A stretch of DNA of 64,000 nucleotides, taken from the NCBI RefSeq assembly GCF_039655865.1, contig NZ_JBBYXL010000009.1, positions 239,664-303,663 on the forward strand. Reading direction: 5' to 3'. The stretch's first letter is position 1; every line of letters begins with the position of its first letter. A model generated the notes under the pieces. It was not told the origin of the DNA, ran no database searches, and saw only the letters and a list, made by a program, of their open reading frames with translations. Source of the DNA: Prosthecobacter sp. SYSU 5D2. Its GTDB lineage: Bacteria > Verrucomicrobiota > Verrucomicrobiia > Verrucomicrobiales > Verrucomicrobiaceae. The translations under genes and the position numbers were made by a program. Below, one piece after another: positions 52,088-60,528 of the stretch.

Positions 52088-54367
52088 ATGAACACCGGCT
52101 TCCCAATCTCTCCATTCAGGCTTGTTTGCCTGTTCCTTTGCCTCGCATCGCTTGCCTCCGCTCAGCGCGGGAAGCAGCATAATAAAAGCGATGCCCCTTT
52201 TCTGAAACCCGCCGAGGCCGTCGCAGCCATGGATGTTCCCGAGGGATTCGAGGTCTCCATCTATGCGGCGGAACCGGACATTGGAGAACCCATTGCCTTC
52301 ACCTTTGACAACCGGGGCCGGGTCTGGGTGGTGGAAAACTATAACTATGTGAATCGAAAAAATCACAACGAAGATCAGATTCTCAGCCGGATCCAGATCT
52401 TTGAAGACACCGATGGCGATGGCGTCTTTGATACGAAGAAGCTGTTCACCGACCAGATCAAATTTGCCTCGGGAATCGCGGTGGGATTTGGCGGCGTTTA
52501 TCTCGGCTCGCCGCCGGATTTGCTGTTCATCCCTGATGCCGATGGCGATGATGTCGCTGACGGAAAACCAGAAGTGTTACTCGACGGTTGGGGAATCCAG
52601 GACCGGCACGAAACCCTGAACAGTTTCATTTGGGGACCGGACGGCTGGCTGTATGGCTGTCAGGGCGTTTTCACGCAATCATTGGTTGGGAAACCCGGCA
52701 CGCCGAAAGAAGACCGGACCTTTATTGATGCCGGGATCTGGCGTTTTCATCCCGTCAGAAAGGAATTCGAAATTTTCGCGCTCGGGCTGTCAAACCCATG
52801 GGGCTTCGACTTCAATGATGTGGGCCATGGCTTTGCGACCTGCTGCGTGATCCCGCATCTTTTTCACGTGGTTCAGGGCGGCATTTATCACAAGCAGTCC
52901 AAGCCCCACGTGAATCCTTATGTCTATGACGACATCAAGACGATTCGTGATCATACCCACCTCTCCGCCCATGGCGGCGCGCGCTTTTATCTCGCCGATA
53001 CCTTCCCGGAAAAATACCGCGACCAGCTTTTCATGTGCAACATTCATGAGCACGCGGTCCTCACCGATGTGATGGTGCCGAAGGGATCAAGTTACATCGG
53101 GCAACATGGCGAAGACTTTATGCCCACCAACGATCTCGCGTGGGTTGGTTTCAGCGTCGAGATCGGCCCGGATGGCGGAGTCTATATTCTGGACTGGCAC
53201 GACACGGACATTTGCGGCAACTCGGTGAACTTTCCCGATAGCGGGCGCATCTATCGCATCATGCCCAAGGGCGCGAAGAAAATGGACCGACCTAACCTCG
53301 GCAAACTCTCCGACCTGGAACTGGTGGCCATGCAAAGCCACGCGAATGACTGGTATGTCCGCCAGGCCCGTGTTGAATTGCAGGCCCGCCTGGCTGCTGG
53401 AAGACTGGATCAGAAAGCCGTTTACGCCGCGCTCGAAGAGCAGTTCACGAACGCAGTCACCAGCCCAAAAAGGCTGCGGGCGCTGTGGGCCATGCATGTC
53501 GCGGGAGGTTATTTGGGAGACCGGAAAGACGCGCTTGTCGCTCTGCTGAGTCACGACGACGCGCACATCCGGGCCTGGTCGGTGCAACTGCTCACCGAGG
53601 ATAAAAAACCGGGCGACGACGTTCTCGCCAAGTTTTTGGAAATGGCCACGAACGACAAATCTCCGACCGTCCGCATGTATCTCGCTTCCGCGCTGGGCCG
53701 CCTTCCTGTCGCCCAGCGCTGGGCGGTTCTGGGAGCTCTCGCCCAGCACGAAGAGGACATCAACGACAGCAACATTCCCCGCCTGCTTTGGTTCGCGCTT
53801 GAGCCTGCCGTCCCGCAGTTTCCAGACAAGGCGCTGCAGACTGCCCTTGCGGGTAAAATTCCGTTCCTGCAAGAGTCCGTGGCCCGCCGCATGGTGAGCG
53901 GTTCTCTGAGCGAAAGCGACGGCCAGGGAGCGGATCATTCAGCGCAATGGAAACGCATCATTGACGAGTATGCCCCTGGGTTTGAGGCCTTCAATGTAGG
54001 CAAGGGCGGAGTCATCAAGCTGCAGGAATTTCGCAACGGGCAGGGCTTTCAAACGCATCCCAAAGACAAAAACACGCCCTGTTCTCTGCAACGTACCGTG
54101 AAGATTCCGGCGGATCAAAAGACCACGTTGAAGGTGCGGGCGAGCTATCATCCTCACGGCGACTGGCAACTGCGAATCCTGGCGAATGGAGAAGTGCTCC
54201 ACGATCAAATCGTCAATTATCAGAACGTGAAGAGCGAATGGCTCGACCTCGAAATTGACCTTTCAAAGTTCGCCGGCAAACCGGTCAAACTTATACTCGA
54301 AAACAAGGCCAATGACTGGAAGAACGAGTTTGGTTATTGGGGAAGAATCCAAATGGTCCATGAATAG
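52088..54367 (+). CDS. PVC-type membrane-bound dehydrogenase-like propeller protein with HEAT repeats
   Basis: 759 residues with a signal peptide (FRLVCLFLCLASLASA). DVPEGFEVSIYAAEPDIGEP, FTFDNRGRVWVVENYNY, ILIFEDTDGDGVFD-like FEDTDGDGVFDTKKLF, GVYLGSPPDLLFIPDADGDD, HETLNSFIWGPDGWLYGCQG and VYILDWHDTDICG match the Pirellula/Verrucomicrobium dehydrogenase-type propeller. HEAT-like repeats span ~410-600. The C-terminal ~130 residues form a beta-sandwich (HPHGDWQLRILANGEVLHDQ). It probably works with the cytochrome domain of the preceding gene in periplasmic sugar oxidation. Confidence 0.9.
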   Translation: MNTGFPISPFRLVCLFLCLASLASAQRGKQHNKSDAPFLKPAEAVAAMDVPEGFEVSIYAAEPDIGEPIAFTFDNRGRVWVVENYNYVNRKNHNEDQILSRIQIFEDTDGDGVFDTKKLFTDQIKFASGIAVGFGGVYLGSPPDLLFIPDADGDDVADGKPEVLLDGWGIQDRHETLNSFIWGPDGWLYGCQGVFTQSLVGKPGTPKEDRTFIDAGIWRFHPVRKEFEIFALGLSNPWGFDFNDVGHGFATCCVIPHLFHVVQGGIYHKQSKPHVNPYVYDDIKTIRDHTHLSAHGGARFYLADTFPEKYRDQLFMCNIHEHAVLTDVMVPKGSSYIGQHGEDFMPTNDLAWVGFSVEIGPDGGVYILDWHDTDICGNSVNFPDSGRIYRIMPKGAKKMDRPNLGKLSDLELVAMQSHANDWYVRQARVELQARLAAGRLDQKAVYAALEEQFTNAVTSPKRLRALWAMHVAGGYLGDRKDALVALLSHDDAHIRAWSVQLLTEDKKPGDDVLAKFLEMATNDKSPTVRMYLASALGRLPVAQRWAVLGALAQHEEDINDSNIPRLLWFALEPAVPQFPDKALQTALAGKIPFLQESVARRMVSGSLSESDGQGADHSAQWKRIIDEYAPGFEAFNVGKGGVIKLQEFRNGQGFQTHPKDKNTPCSLQRTVKIPADQKTTLKVRASYHPHGDWQLRILANGEVLHDQIVNYQNVKSEWLDLEIDLSKFAGKPVKLILENKANDWKNEFGYWGRIQMVHE

Positions 54368-54430
54368 AGCCACTTCCCATTTTATAAAAGCCACCCAGCA
54401 CGATGAAAGGCAGGCGTCCCGCCAGGCACC

Positions 54431-54548
54431 AAATGGGGTCAGGCAGGAATGGCACTGAATTAAGGCCGCTTTGGGATCAGATTCGCGGAGATTTCTCATC
54501 CGAAAACCAGCTTAATTCAGTGCCATTCCACACTGCCCCCGTTTTCCC
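54431..54548. repeat. 84-bp palindromic element, left copy with flanks
   Basis: Left arm GGAATGGCACTGAATTAAG (54446-54464) and its exact reverse complement CTTAATTCAGTGCCATTCC (54511-54529) bracket a 46-base loop. Left flank is GGGGTCAGGCA. The right flank ACACTGCCCCCGTTTTCC is nearly the reverse complement of the left flank of the copy at 56751. Confidence 0.9.
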
Positions 54549-54810
54549 GCAGGAACGCAGGCCGATATCGTGCACGCTCCTGCCTTGCTTGAATCCGTGG
54601 AGGATAGACGGGTGCTCATGGACAAGGCCTATGACAGCGATGCGTTGCGCGAGCTCACGAAAGCAAAGGCATGAAAGCCTGCACCCACCGCGTAGCCCCG
54701 GTGGCTTACGACAAGGAGCTTTACGGGTGGAGAAATTCTTTGAGAAGATCAAAAGTATGCTGCGCATCGCCACGCGCTACGACAAAACCGACGTCTCCTT
54801 CATGCCCTAA
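54549..54810 (+). pseudogene. IS5-family transposase relic (C-terminal part, frameshifted)
   Basis: One frame reads ADIVHAPALLESVEDRRVLM and DKAYDSDALRELTKAKA, then stops. A second frame resumes VEKFFEKIKSMLRIATRYDK and TDVSFMP. These are the conserved K-A-Y-D and R-x-x-x-E-R-F-F...K...R-x-A-T-R-Y-D-K segments at the end of IS5-group DDE transposases. The first two thirds of the gene are gone. Confidence 0.8.
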
Positions 54811-54884
54811 CGCGCCCATCGCTTTGAAAAAAAACCCATTTTTTTGCTCGTTTTGACATCAAAACTGCACTACATTAGGGATTA

Positions 54885-55910
54885 ATGGATGTTTTGATTT
54901 CAAATGAAAGGCGGCGAACAAAAAGAAACATGCCGCGAGCCTTATTGACGGAGGCAAAAGCTAACAAAAAAGATGAGTTTTACACTCAACTAATTGATAT
55001 TCAAAGAGAGTTACAACACTACGAGAACCATTTTCAGGGTAAGGTTGTTTACTGTAATTGCGATGATCCTCAAATTAGCAATTTCTTTAAATATTTTTCA
55101 GTCAATTTTGAACGACTTGGACTAAAGAAGTTAATTGCCGCTTGTTACAAGGACCAAAGCGTGGACTTGTTTAGCGAGCAAAAATCAGAAAAAGCAATTT
55201 ACTTAGAATACACGGGGGACAATAATAGCAACAACGTCCCCGATCCTGAGCAGATTGGCATACAATACTTAAAGGGAGATGGAGACTTTCGCAGCGCCGA
55301 GTGCATTGAACTCCTCAAACAAGCTGACATCGTTGTAACTAATCCGCCTTTCTCGCTATTTCGCGAATATGTCGCACAGCTTATTAAATACGACAAGAAG
55401 TTCCTGATCATCGGGAATATCAACGCGATTACATACAAAGAGATTTTCCAGTTAATCCAAGAAAATAAAGCGTGGTTAGGTATAAACCTCGGTAGAGGAA
55501 TTTCCGGTTTTATCGTCCCCGATCACTACGAACTTTACGGCACAGAGGTACAGATTGACGCTTCAGGAAATAGAATCATCTCTCCAAACAACTGCTTGTG
55601 GTTGACTAATCTAGACACCTTCAAAAGACACGAGGATATTACTCTAACCAAGACGTATGCGGGGAGCGAATCAGAATACCCCAAATACGACAATTTTGAA
55701 GGTATAAACGTCGATAAAACTCAGGACATCCCAATGGATTATCATGGGTTTATGGGCGTTCCGATCACCTTTTTGCACAAATTCAATCCAGAACAATTTG
55801 AGTTGGTGAAATTCAGAAAAGGCGACGACGACAACGATCTTTGCATCAATGGGAAATGTCCATATTTTAGAATTATAATCAAAAACAAGAGGCCAGTTGC
55901 CTCTAAATAA
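54885..55910 (+). CDS. EcoRI-type adenine-specific DNA methyltransferase
   Basis: 341 residues from 54885, which has AGGG 6 bases upstream; the ATG at 54930 gives 326 residues and starts where M.EcoRI similarity begins. It closely follows M.EcoRI as I remember it: KKDEFYTQLIDIQRELQHYE, GKVVYCNCDDPQISNFFKYF, GLKKLIAACY, GDGDFRSAECIELLKQADIV, then the catalytic VVTNPPFSLFREY (NPPF ~153-156) and LIKYDKKFLIIGNINAITY. Predicted to methylate adenine in GAATTC. The gene is AT-rich, unlike its host neighbours, and lies 10 bases before the nuclease gene. Confidence 0.94.
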   Translation: MDVLISNERRRTKRNMPRALLTEAKANKKDEFYTQLIDIQRELQHYENHFQGKVVYCNCDDPQISNFFKYFSVNFERLGLKKLIAACYKDQSVDLFSEQKSEKAIYLEYTGDNNSNNVPDPEQIGIQYLKGDGDFRSAECIELLKQADIVVTNPPFSLFREYVAQLIKYDKKFLIIGNINAITYKEIFQLIQENKAWLGINLGRGISGFIVPDHYELYGTEVQIDASGNRIISPNNCLWLTNLDTFKRHEDITLTKTYAGSESEYPKYDNFEGINVDKTQDIPMDYHGFMGVPITFLHKFNPEQFELVKFRKGDDDNDLCINGKCPYFRIIIKNKRPVASK

Positions 55911-55920
55911 AGTTGTAATA

Positions 55921-56724
55921 ATGAGCAAAGGACAGACTAGTAGATTAACAGCTCAGCACGTTTCTTCAGGGGGTGTAGTTGGGATATTTGGTGAAGGCGC
56001 TCAGGTCCATGATAAAGCCGTTGGGCGTGCGAGCCTAAAAGTATTGGAAGCACTTAAGTTGGCGCATCCGCTTTACCAATTCAGAATTAGGGCGGCGATC
56101 AAAAAACAGGAAATAAATGAAAAGCTGAAATCAATTGATGAGCGATTGGGCGAAACCCTTTACCTCAAAGATTCCGAAATTAGACCCGATGGAGGTGTTA
56201 TTGAAGTCCTCGATAAAGAAAAAAAGTGGAGGGTAATTCTGGTCGGAGAGGCAAAGTTCCAAGGGAAAGACGTTGAGAATATTAAAGCAGGTATTCTGGT
56301 TGGGAAAAAGAAAGACCAACAATTGATGGCCGCAGGAAATGCGATTGAGCGGGTCTTTAAGAATATAAGTGAAGTAAGGAACTATATGCTTGATGAATAC
56401 CACTTTCCATATGTGGTATTTTTACAAGGGTCGAACTTCGCGATAGAAACCTTCCAAGTCTTCAAGCCTGACGGAACTTTTGTAACCATTAGGCATGATT
56501 TAGGATCCTTGAACCGAATCGATAGGGTGACGGCGGCAAATTACTGCATGAAGATAAACAATAATTATTGTAAAAATATTTTTATAGCACACAGCAAATC
56601 ATCTATCATGCTTCAGGCCGCTTCAATTTACGCTAGATGCGACCCTTGGGAAGCCGAAGAAATGCAAGAGATCATGTGGGAGGTCGCTAGCACTTCAATG
56701 GGGATACTAAATCAGTTGGGGTAA
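55921..56724 (+). CDS. EcoRI-type restriction endonuclease
   Basis: 267 residues from MSKGQTSRLTAQHVSSGGVV (R.EcoRI is 277); the open frame reaches back to 55897 but this ATG matches the family start. Residues correspond almost without gaps: catalytic D90, E110 and K112 in RPDGG and VGEAKFQGKD equal D91, E111 and K113 of EcoRI. The recognition segment LMAAGNAIER (135-144) holds the equivalents of M137, N141, A142 and R145. LNRIDRVTAANYCMKINNN and SIMLQAASIYARCD are also conserved. Predicted to cut G^AATTC. The gene order is methylase first, the reverse of the E. coli plasmid system. Confidence 0.95.
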   Translation: MSKGQTSRLTAQHVSSGGVVGIFGEGAQVHDKAVGRASLKVLEALKLAHPLYQFRIRAAIKKQEINEKLKSIDERLGETLYLKDSEIRPDGGVIEVLDKEKKWRVILVGEAKFQGKDVENIKAGILVGKKKDQQLMAAGNAIERVFKNISEVRNYMLDEYHFPYVVFLQGSNFAIETFQVFKPDGTFVTIRHDLGSLNRIDRVTAANYCMKINNNYCKNIFIAHSKSSIMLQAASIYARCDPWEAEEMQEIMWEVASTSMGILNQLG

Positions 56725-56731
56725 AAAATAC

Positions 56732-56843
56732 AGGGAAACGGGGTCAGTGTGGAATGGCACTGAATTAAGGCCGCTTTGGGATCAGATTCGCGGAGATTTC
56801 TCATCCGAAAACCAGCTTAATTCAGTGCCATTCGGGTCAGGCA
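56732..56843. repeat. 84-bp palindromic element, right copy with flanks
   Basis: GGAATGGCACTGAATTAAG (56751-56769), the same 46-base loop as at 54465-54510, and CTTAATTCAGTGCCATTC (56816-56833). Left flank GGGAAACGGGGTCAGTGT; right flank GGGTCAGGCA. It starts 27 bases after the endonuclease stop. Confidence 0.9.
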
Positions 56844-56891
56844 GCGTTTCTTGACAAAAGACCGGCTGACAGGAATACCCAATTCAAACCC

Positions 56892-58460
56892 ATGAACAGA
56901 ACACTCCTCACTTTCACCGCCCTGTTCTTTTGCGGCATCGCTCAGGCGAAATCACCGAACGTGATCTTCTTTCTCGTGGATGACCTGGGGCAGAGGGACA
57001 TCGGTTGCTACGGCAGTCAGTTTCATGAAACGCCGTCCATTGATCAGTTGGCCAAGGAGGGCATGCTTTTCACCAACGCCTACTCGACATGCCACGTCTG
57101 CTCGCCGAGCCGCGCCAGCATTCTGACGGGCAAGTATCCCGCCCGGACCAACTTGACGGAATGGCTCGAAGGACGCCCTGAGCGGGACTACGAGCCGCTG
57201 CATCACGGGGAAAAGCTGACCGCCCTGCCGGACGAGGAGGTCACCCTGGCTGAAACACTCAAGAGCCACGGTTACGCCACGGCAAACTACGGCAAAGCGC
57301 ACGTGAAGAAGGACCCGACGACTTATGGCTTCGATGAGGAGATCACAGGGTGGGTGAAGTCCTATCACCATCCTTTTGGCGCTGCTTACCATGGAAAGCT
57401 GCCGGCGAAAAAAGGCGATTACTTCACCGACAAGCTGACCGATGCGGCGCTGGATTTCATTGAGCGTAACCAGGACCGGCCCTTCTTCGTACACCTCGAA
57501 CATTTCGCGGTCCACGACCCGATCCAGGGGCGGCCGGATCTGGTGGAAAAGTATCGCAAGAAGCTGGCGGCGATGCCGGAGCAGAAGGGGCCGGACTTCA
57601 TTCTCGAACCCAACCCGGACGGGCCGCCGCTCACGAAGGACGAACTGGAGGCACTGGCGGATAATGACAATCTGAAGGCGCAACAGGACGCACGCGTCTG
57701 GTGGGTGAAGCAGAAGCAGGACAATGCCGAGTTTGCCGGCATGCTGGAGGCGACCGATGAAAGCCTCGCACGCATTCGCGCGAAGCTGAAGGAACTGGGC
57801 CTGGAAGAGAACACCATCATTGTCTTCACGGCGGACAACGGCGGCATGTCAGCGTCGAATGGGTATTGCGGTATCCATGGATCTCGTGAGGCGCTGGATT
57901 CCCGTTTTGCTTCGTCCAATCTTCCGCTCCGCGGGGCGAAAGGCTGGAATTATGAGGGCGGCATTCGCGTGCCGCTGATTGTCTTCTGGCCGGGCCGGAC
58001 CCAACCGAATTCGACGACCGAAGCAGTCGTCACAGGAACCGATTTTTACCCGACTCTGCTCGAGATGATGAATCTGCCGCCGGTGCCGGATCAGCACGTG
58101 GACGGCAAAAGCTTCGTTCCGGCGCTGAATGGGGAGGCCTACGAGCGGGGGCCGGTCTTCTGGCACTTTCCGCACTACAGCAACCACGGTTACCAAAGCC
58201 CTGGCGGCGCGATCCGCTCGGGCGACTTCAAGCTGCTGGAGTACTACGAGAACGGCACCGTGCAGCTCTTCGACCTGGCCAAGGATATCGGGGAGCGCAA
58301 CGACCTGGCAAAAGAGCGGCCCGAGGTGGTGGCCAGGCTGAAGAAGCAGCTCCAGGACTGGCGCGACGCCGTGGATGCCAAGATGCCGTACCCCAAGACA
58401 GCGACCTCGAAACCGGCTCCCGGCGCGCGTATCGCCATGCCCCCTGCGAAAAGAAACTAG
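56892..58460 (+). CDS. Secreted sulfatase
   Basis: 522 residues with a signal peptide (MNRTLLTFTALFFCGIAQA). SPNVIFFLVDDLGQRDIGCY, formylglycine motif STCHVCSPSRASILTGKYPA (Cys ~70), GYATANYGKAHVKK, FFVHLEHFAVHDPIQ, IIVFTADNGGMSASNG and NYEGGIRVPLIVFWPGRTQP are sulfatase signatures; the layout resembles the sulfatase A/GalNAc-6-sulfatase-like group. It starts about 60 bases after the right palindromic element, so its upstream region may have been replaced by the island. Confidence 0.95.
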   Translation: MNRTLLTFTALFFCGIAQAKSPNVIFFLVDDLGQRDIGCYGSQFHETPSIDQLAKEGMLFTNAYSTCHVCSPSRASILTGKYPARTNLTEWLEGRPERDYEPLHHGEKLTALPDEEVTLAETLKSHGYATANYGKAHVKKDPTTYGFDEEITGWVKSYHHPFGAAYHGKLPAKKGDYFTDKLTDAALDFIERNQDRPFFVHLEHFAVHDPIQGRPDLVEKYRKKLAAMPEQKGPDFILEPNPDGPPLTKDELEALADNDNLKAQQDARVWWVKQKQDNAEFAGMLEATDESLARIRAKLKELGLEENTIIVFTADNGGMSASNGYCGIHGSREALDSRFASSNLPLRGAKGWNYEGGIRVPLIVFWPGRTQPNSTTEAVVTGTDFYPTLLEMMNLPPVPDQHVDGKSFVPALNGEAYERGPVFWHFPHYSNHGYQSPGGAIRSGDFKLLEYYENGTVQLFDLAKDIGERNDLAKERPEVVARLKKQLQDWRDAVDAKMPYPKTATSKPAPGARIAMPPAKRN

Positions 58461-58612
58461 TGCGGCGGGAAACGTTGGAATGATCCGTTTTCCCAACGAA
58501 CGCGGCAGCGGACGGGCGACCCTTTCCCTGCCGGACTTCCGTTCCCCCAAAAAGCGTATGGGCAGGCTGCAGGCGTTAAATTCCTCACCCCGGCAACGTA
58601 AACCTGGGACCG

Positions 58613-60511
58613 ATGAAACCGCTTCCAGCCTCTTTCCATCCCCTCGTCATGGCCTTGTCCCTGTCTGGCCAGGCACTCGCCGCGGTGGGAGACCCTCAGT
58701 TAGGCACCGATCATCCCTGGTATCCCGGCGAGCTGGCGATGTCTGACTTTACCCGCTTGGCGAAGACGCAGGCGGAGCAGTACGAGCGCAGCACTGGAAT
58801 CTCGCCAAAGGACGATCACCACAAGGCCCTGGCAGCCTGGTATTTTCGGAACACGCACTATGCCCATGGGGAAGAAGGCAAGGAAGACTTGTGGGGGAAG
58901 GGTTTCGCCAATGATAACACGCATACCACGCGGGATTATTGGACGGGGCTCTTTGCCCATGGGTTCGCTTTGTGCGGCACCACGCACGCGCAGTGGACGG
59001 CAGAGCTGGATGCGCTGCTGGGCCACTGTCGCAGCCGGGTGACCGGCACCCGGGGACACAACAGTTTTGAGGCGTATCTCACTGGCGGCCCCTATGGCTC
59101 TGGACGGTGGGTCATGTTGGATCATGATCTTTCCACCGTGATCTTTGATCGCGAGGGCAAAGCCCTGCTGGGACTCGACCAGATTGTGCCTCAATACCAG
59201 CAGGTCGCCAGCCGCCAGTTCTCCCCAGACCGCCAGCAGGGCTGGCTGGTCTGCGGACTGCATGAAGGGGACGCGGCTTCGTATGCGGACTACCGCAGTG
59301 CCGAGTATCTGGCAGGTTATGCCGGGCCGCCACCGATGGTGAATCTGCGCAAAGGCGAGTCCATCCGGCGCTACTTTGCCCCGGGCTTGGAGGACGGTCA
59401 AACCTTTGTCTTTTGGGGCCGCAACTACCAGTCGGGCGGCATCCCAGGTCCGGAGCGTTCACGCACCTGGGTGAACCAGCCTGAACAGATGTTCGGCTCC
59501 AAAAAGGGCGCCGCCCATGTCACCGGCCAGATGCGCTATGGCAACGCGGTCTATCGCTGGCAGCCAGACTTTTCCGAGGGCGTCACGAGTTCCGATGACC
59601 AGCAGGTGACCCTGGAATTTTTCACACCCTACATCATCGCCGCCAGCCCACCCGATGACACCGCCTGGGGCATCTATCAACCGGGCTGCAAGCAAGGGCT
59701 GATCCTGCGCGGAGCCCTCACATGCGAGGTGGCAGTCTCCACCGATGGCGGGGCAAGCTGGCATGCGGCGGGCACGTTTTCCGATGGCCTGGATCTCACG
59801 GACCAGGTCAAAGGCCACCGCCAGTACCATTTGAAATTCGGCTCATCCATCGCGGAGCTTAAAGACCGTGGCTTGATCATTCAAACCATCTGCCAGGCCA
59901 ATCCCGCCACCTTTCCCCGGCTCAAGGATAACCGCACAGCGATCCGTTATGAAGTCAGCGGACGCGGCATTGTGAGCTTTGGACCGACCCTGCCACAGGC
60001 AAGGCCACGGGTGATCGCAGGAGCCTTTGACACGCCAAAGCTGACCCTGCAGCTGGCCACTCCGCGCAAAGAAAGCATCCAGGAGCTTTGGGTGGCCGCC
60101 CAAGTAGCCTCCAGCAATCCCCCCAATCCGGAGATCAAGTATCAGATCGAAGCCTCCACAGATTCCGGCAAATCCTGGTCCCCCATCCTGGAGCACCCGT
60201 CCATCCAGAGAACCGCTGTGGAGCCAGCGGATTTTTGGTCGCAATCCATGTGGAGTGCCAAGCTGACGTTTCCAGCTCCGGCTGCCGACACGGTTCAAGT
60301 ACGGTTTTCTAACAAGGGTGGCAAGCGCTACTTGAGAGCTGAAGGTCACCTCATTTACCCCGTGGATCGGGGTCCTGCGGCCATCACCTTCGCTTGGACA
60401 GACAGTCGCGGCTCTCATCAACAAACCGAGACCCTGCCACCCGGCGGAACCTGGAATCTGAGCACCGGCTCAGATGTCCGCACGCAGTGGGTAGAAATAG
60501 CCCATCCTTGA
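58613..60511 (+). CDS. Secreted protein with transglutaminase-like core
   Basis: 632 residues with a signal peptide (MALSLSGQALAA). Around residues 105-175 the order HGFALCGTTHAQWTAELDAL (Cys ~121), RVTGTRGHNSFEAYL (His ~149) and GRWVMLDHDLSTVIFD (Asp ~170-172) matches the Cys-His-Asp layout of bacterial transglutaminase-like domains. The C-terminal two thirds are beta-sandwich-like, with sialidase/BNR-type phrases (VAVSTDGGASWHAAG, IEASTDSGKSWSP). Exact function unknown; it may act on cell-surface or polysaccharide-linked proteins. Confidence 0.75.
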   Translation: MKPLPASFHPLVMALSLSGQALAAVGDPQLGTDHPWYPGELAMSDFTRLAKTQAEQYERSTGISPKDDHHKALAAWYFRNTHYAHGEEGKEDLWGKGFANDNTHTTRDYWTGLFAHGFALCGTTHAQWTAELDALLGHCRSRVTGTRGHNSFEAYLTGGPYGSGRWVMLDHDLSTVIFDREGKALLGLDQIVPQYQQVASRQFSPDRQQGWLVCGLHEGDAASYADYRSAEYLAGYAGPPPMVNLRKGESIRRYFAPGLEDGQTFVFWGRNYQSGGIPGPERSRTWVNQPEQMFGSKKGAAHVTGQMRYGNAVYRWQPDFSEGVTSSDDQQVTLEFFTPYIIAASPPDDTAWGIYQPGCKQGLILRGALTCEVAVSTDGGASWHAAGTFSDGLDLTDQVKGHRQYHLKFGSSIAELKDRGLIIQTICQANPATFPRLKDNRTAIRYEVSGRGIVSFGPTLPQARPRVIAGAFDTPKLTLQLATPRKESIQELWVAAQVASSNPPNPEIKYQIEASTDSGKSWSPILEHPSIQRTAVEPADFWSQSMWSAKLTFPAPAADTVQVRFSNKGGKRYLRAEGHLIYPVDRGPAAITFAWTDSRGSHQQTETLPPGGTWNLSTGSDVRTQWVEIAHP

Positions 60512-60528
60512 AAAAGATGCCGTGATTT

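Larger units (their letters stand above)
54368..54884. other. Left junction of the restriction-modification island
   Basis: Holds, in order, the left palindromic element, an IS5-family transposase relic and an AT-rich stretch just before the methyltransferase gene. TTGACA occurs at 54853-54858 but no well-spaced -10 box was found. Confidence 0.6.

Noticed and set aside
54853..54884. Sigma70-type promoter for the methyltransferase gene
   Set aside because: TTGACA is present but the best -10-like hexamers are at wrong spacing (12 or 22 bases).
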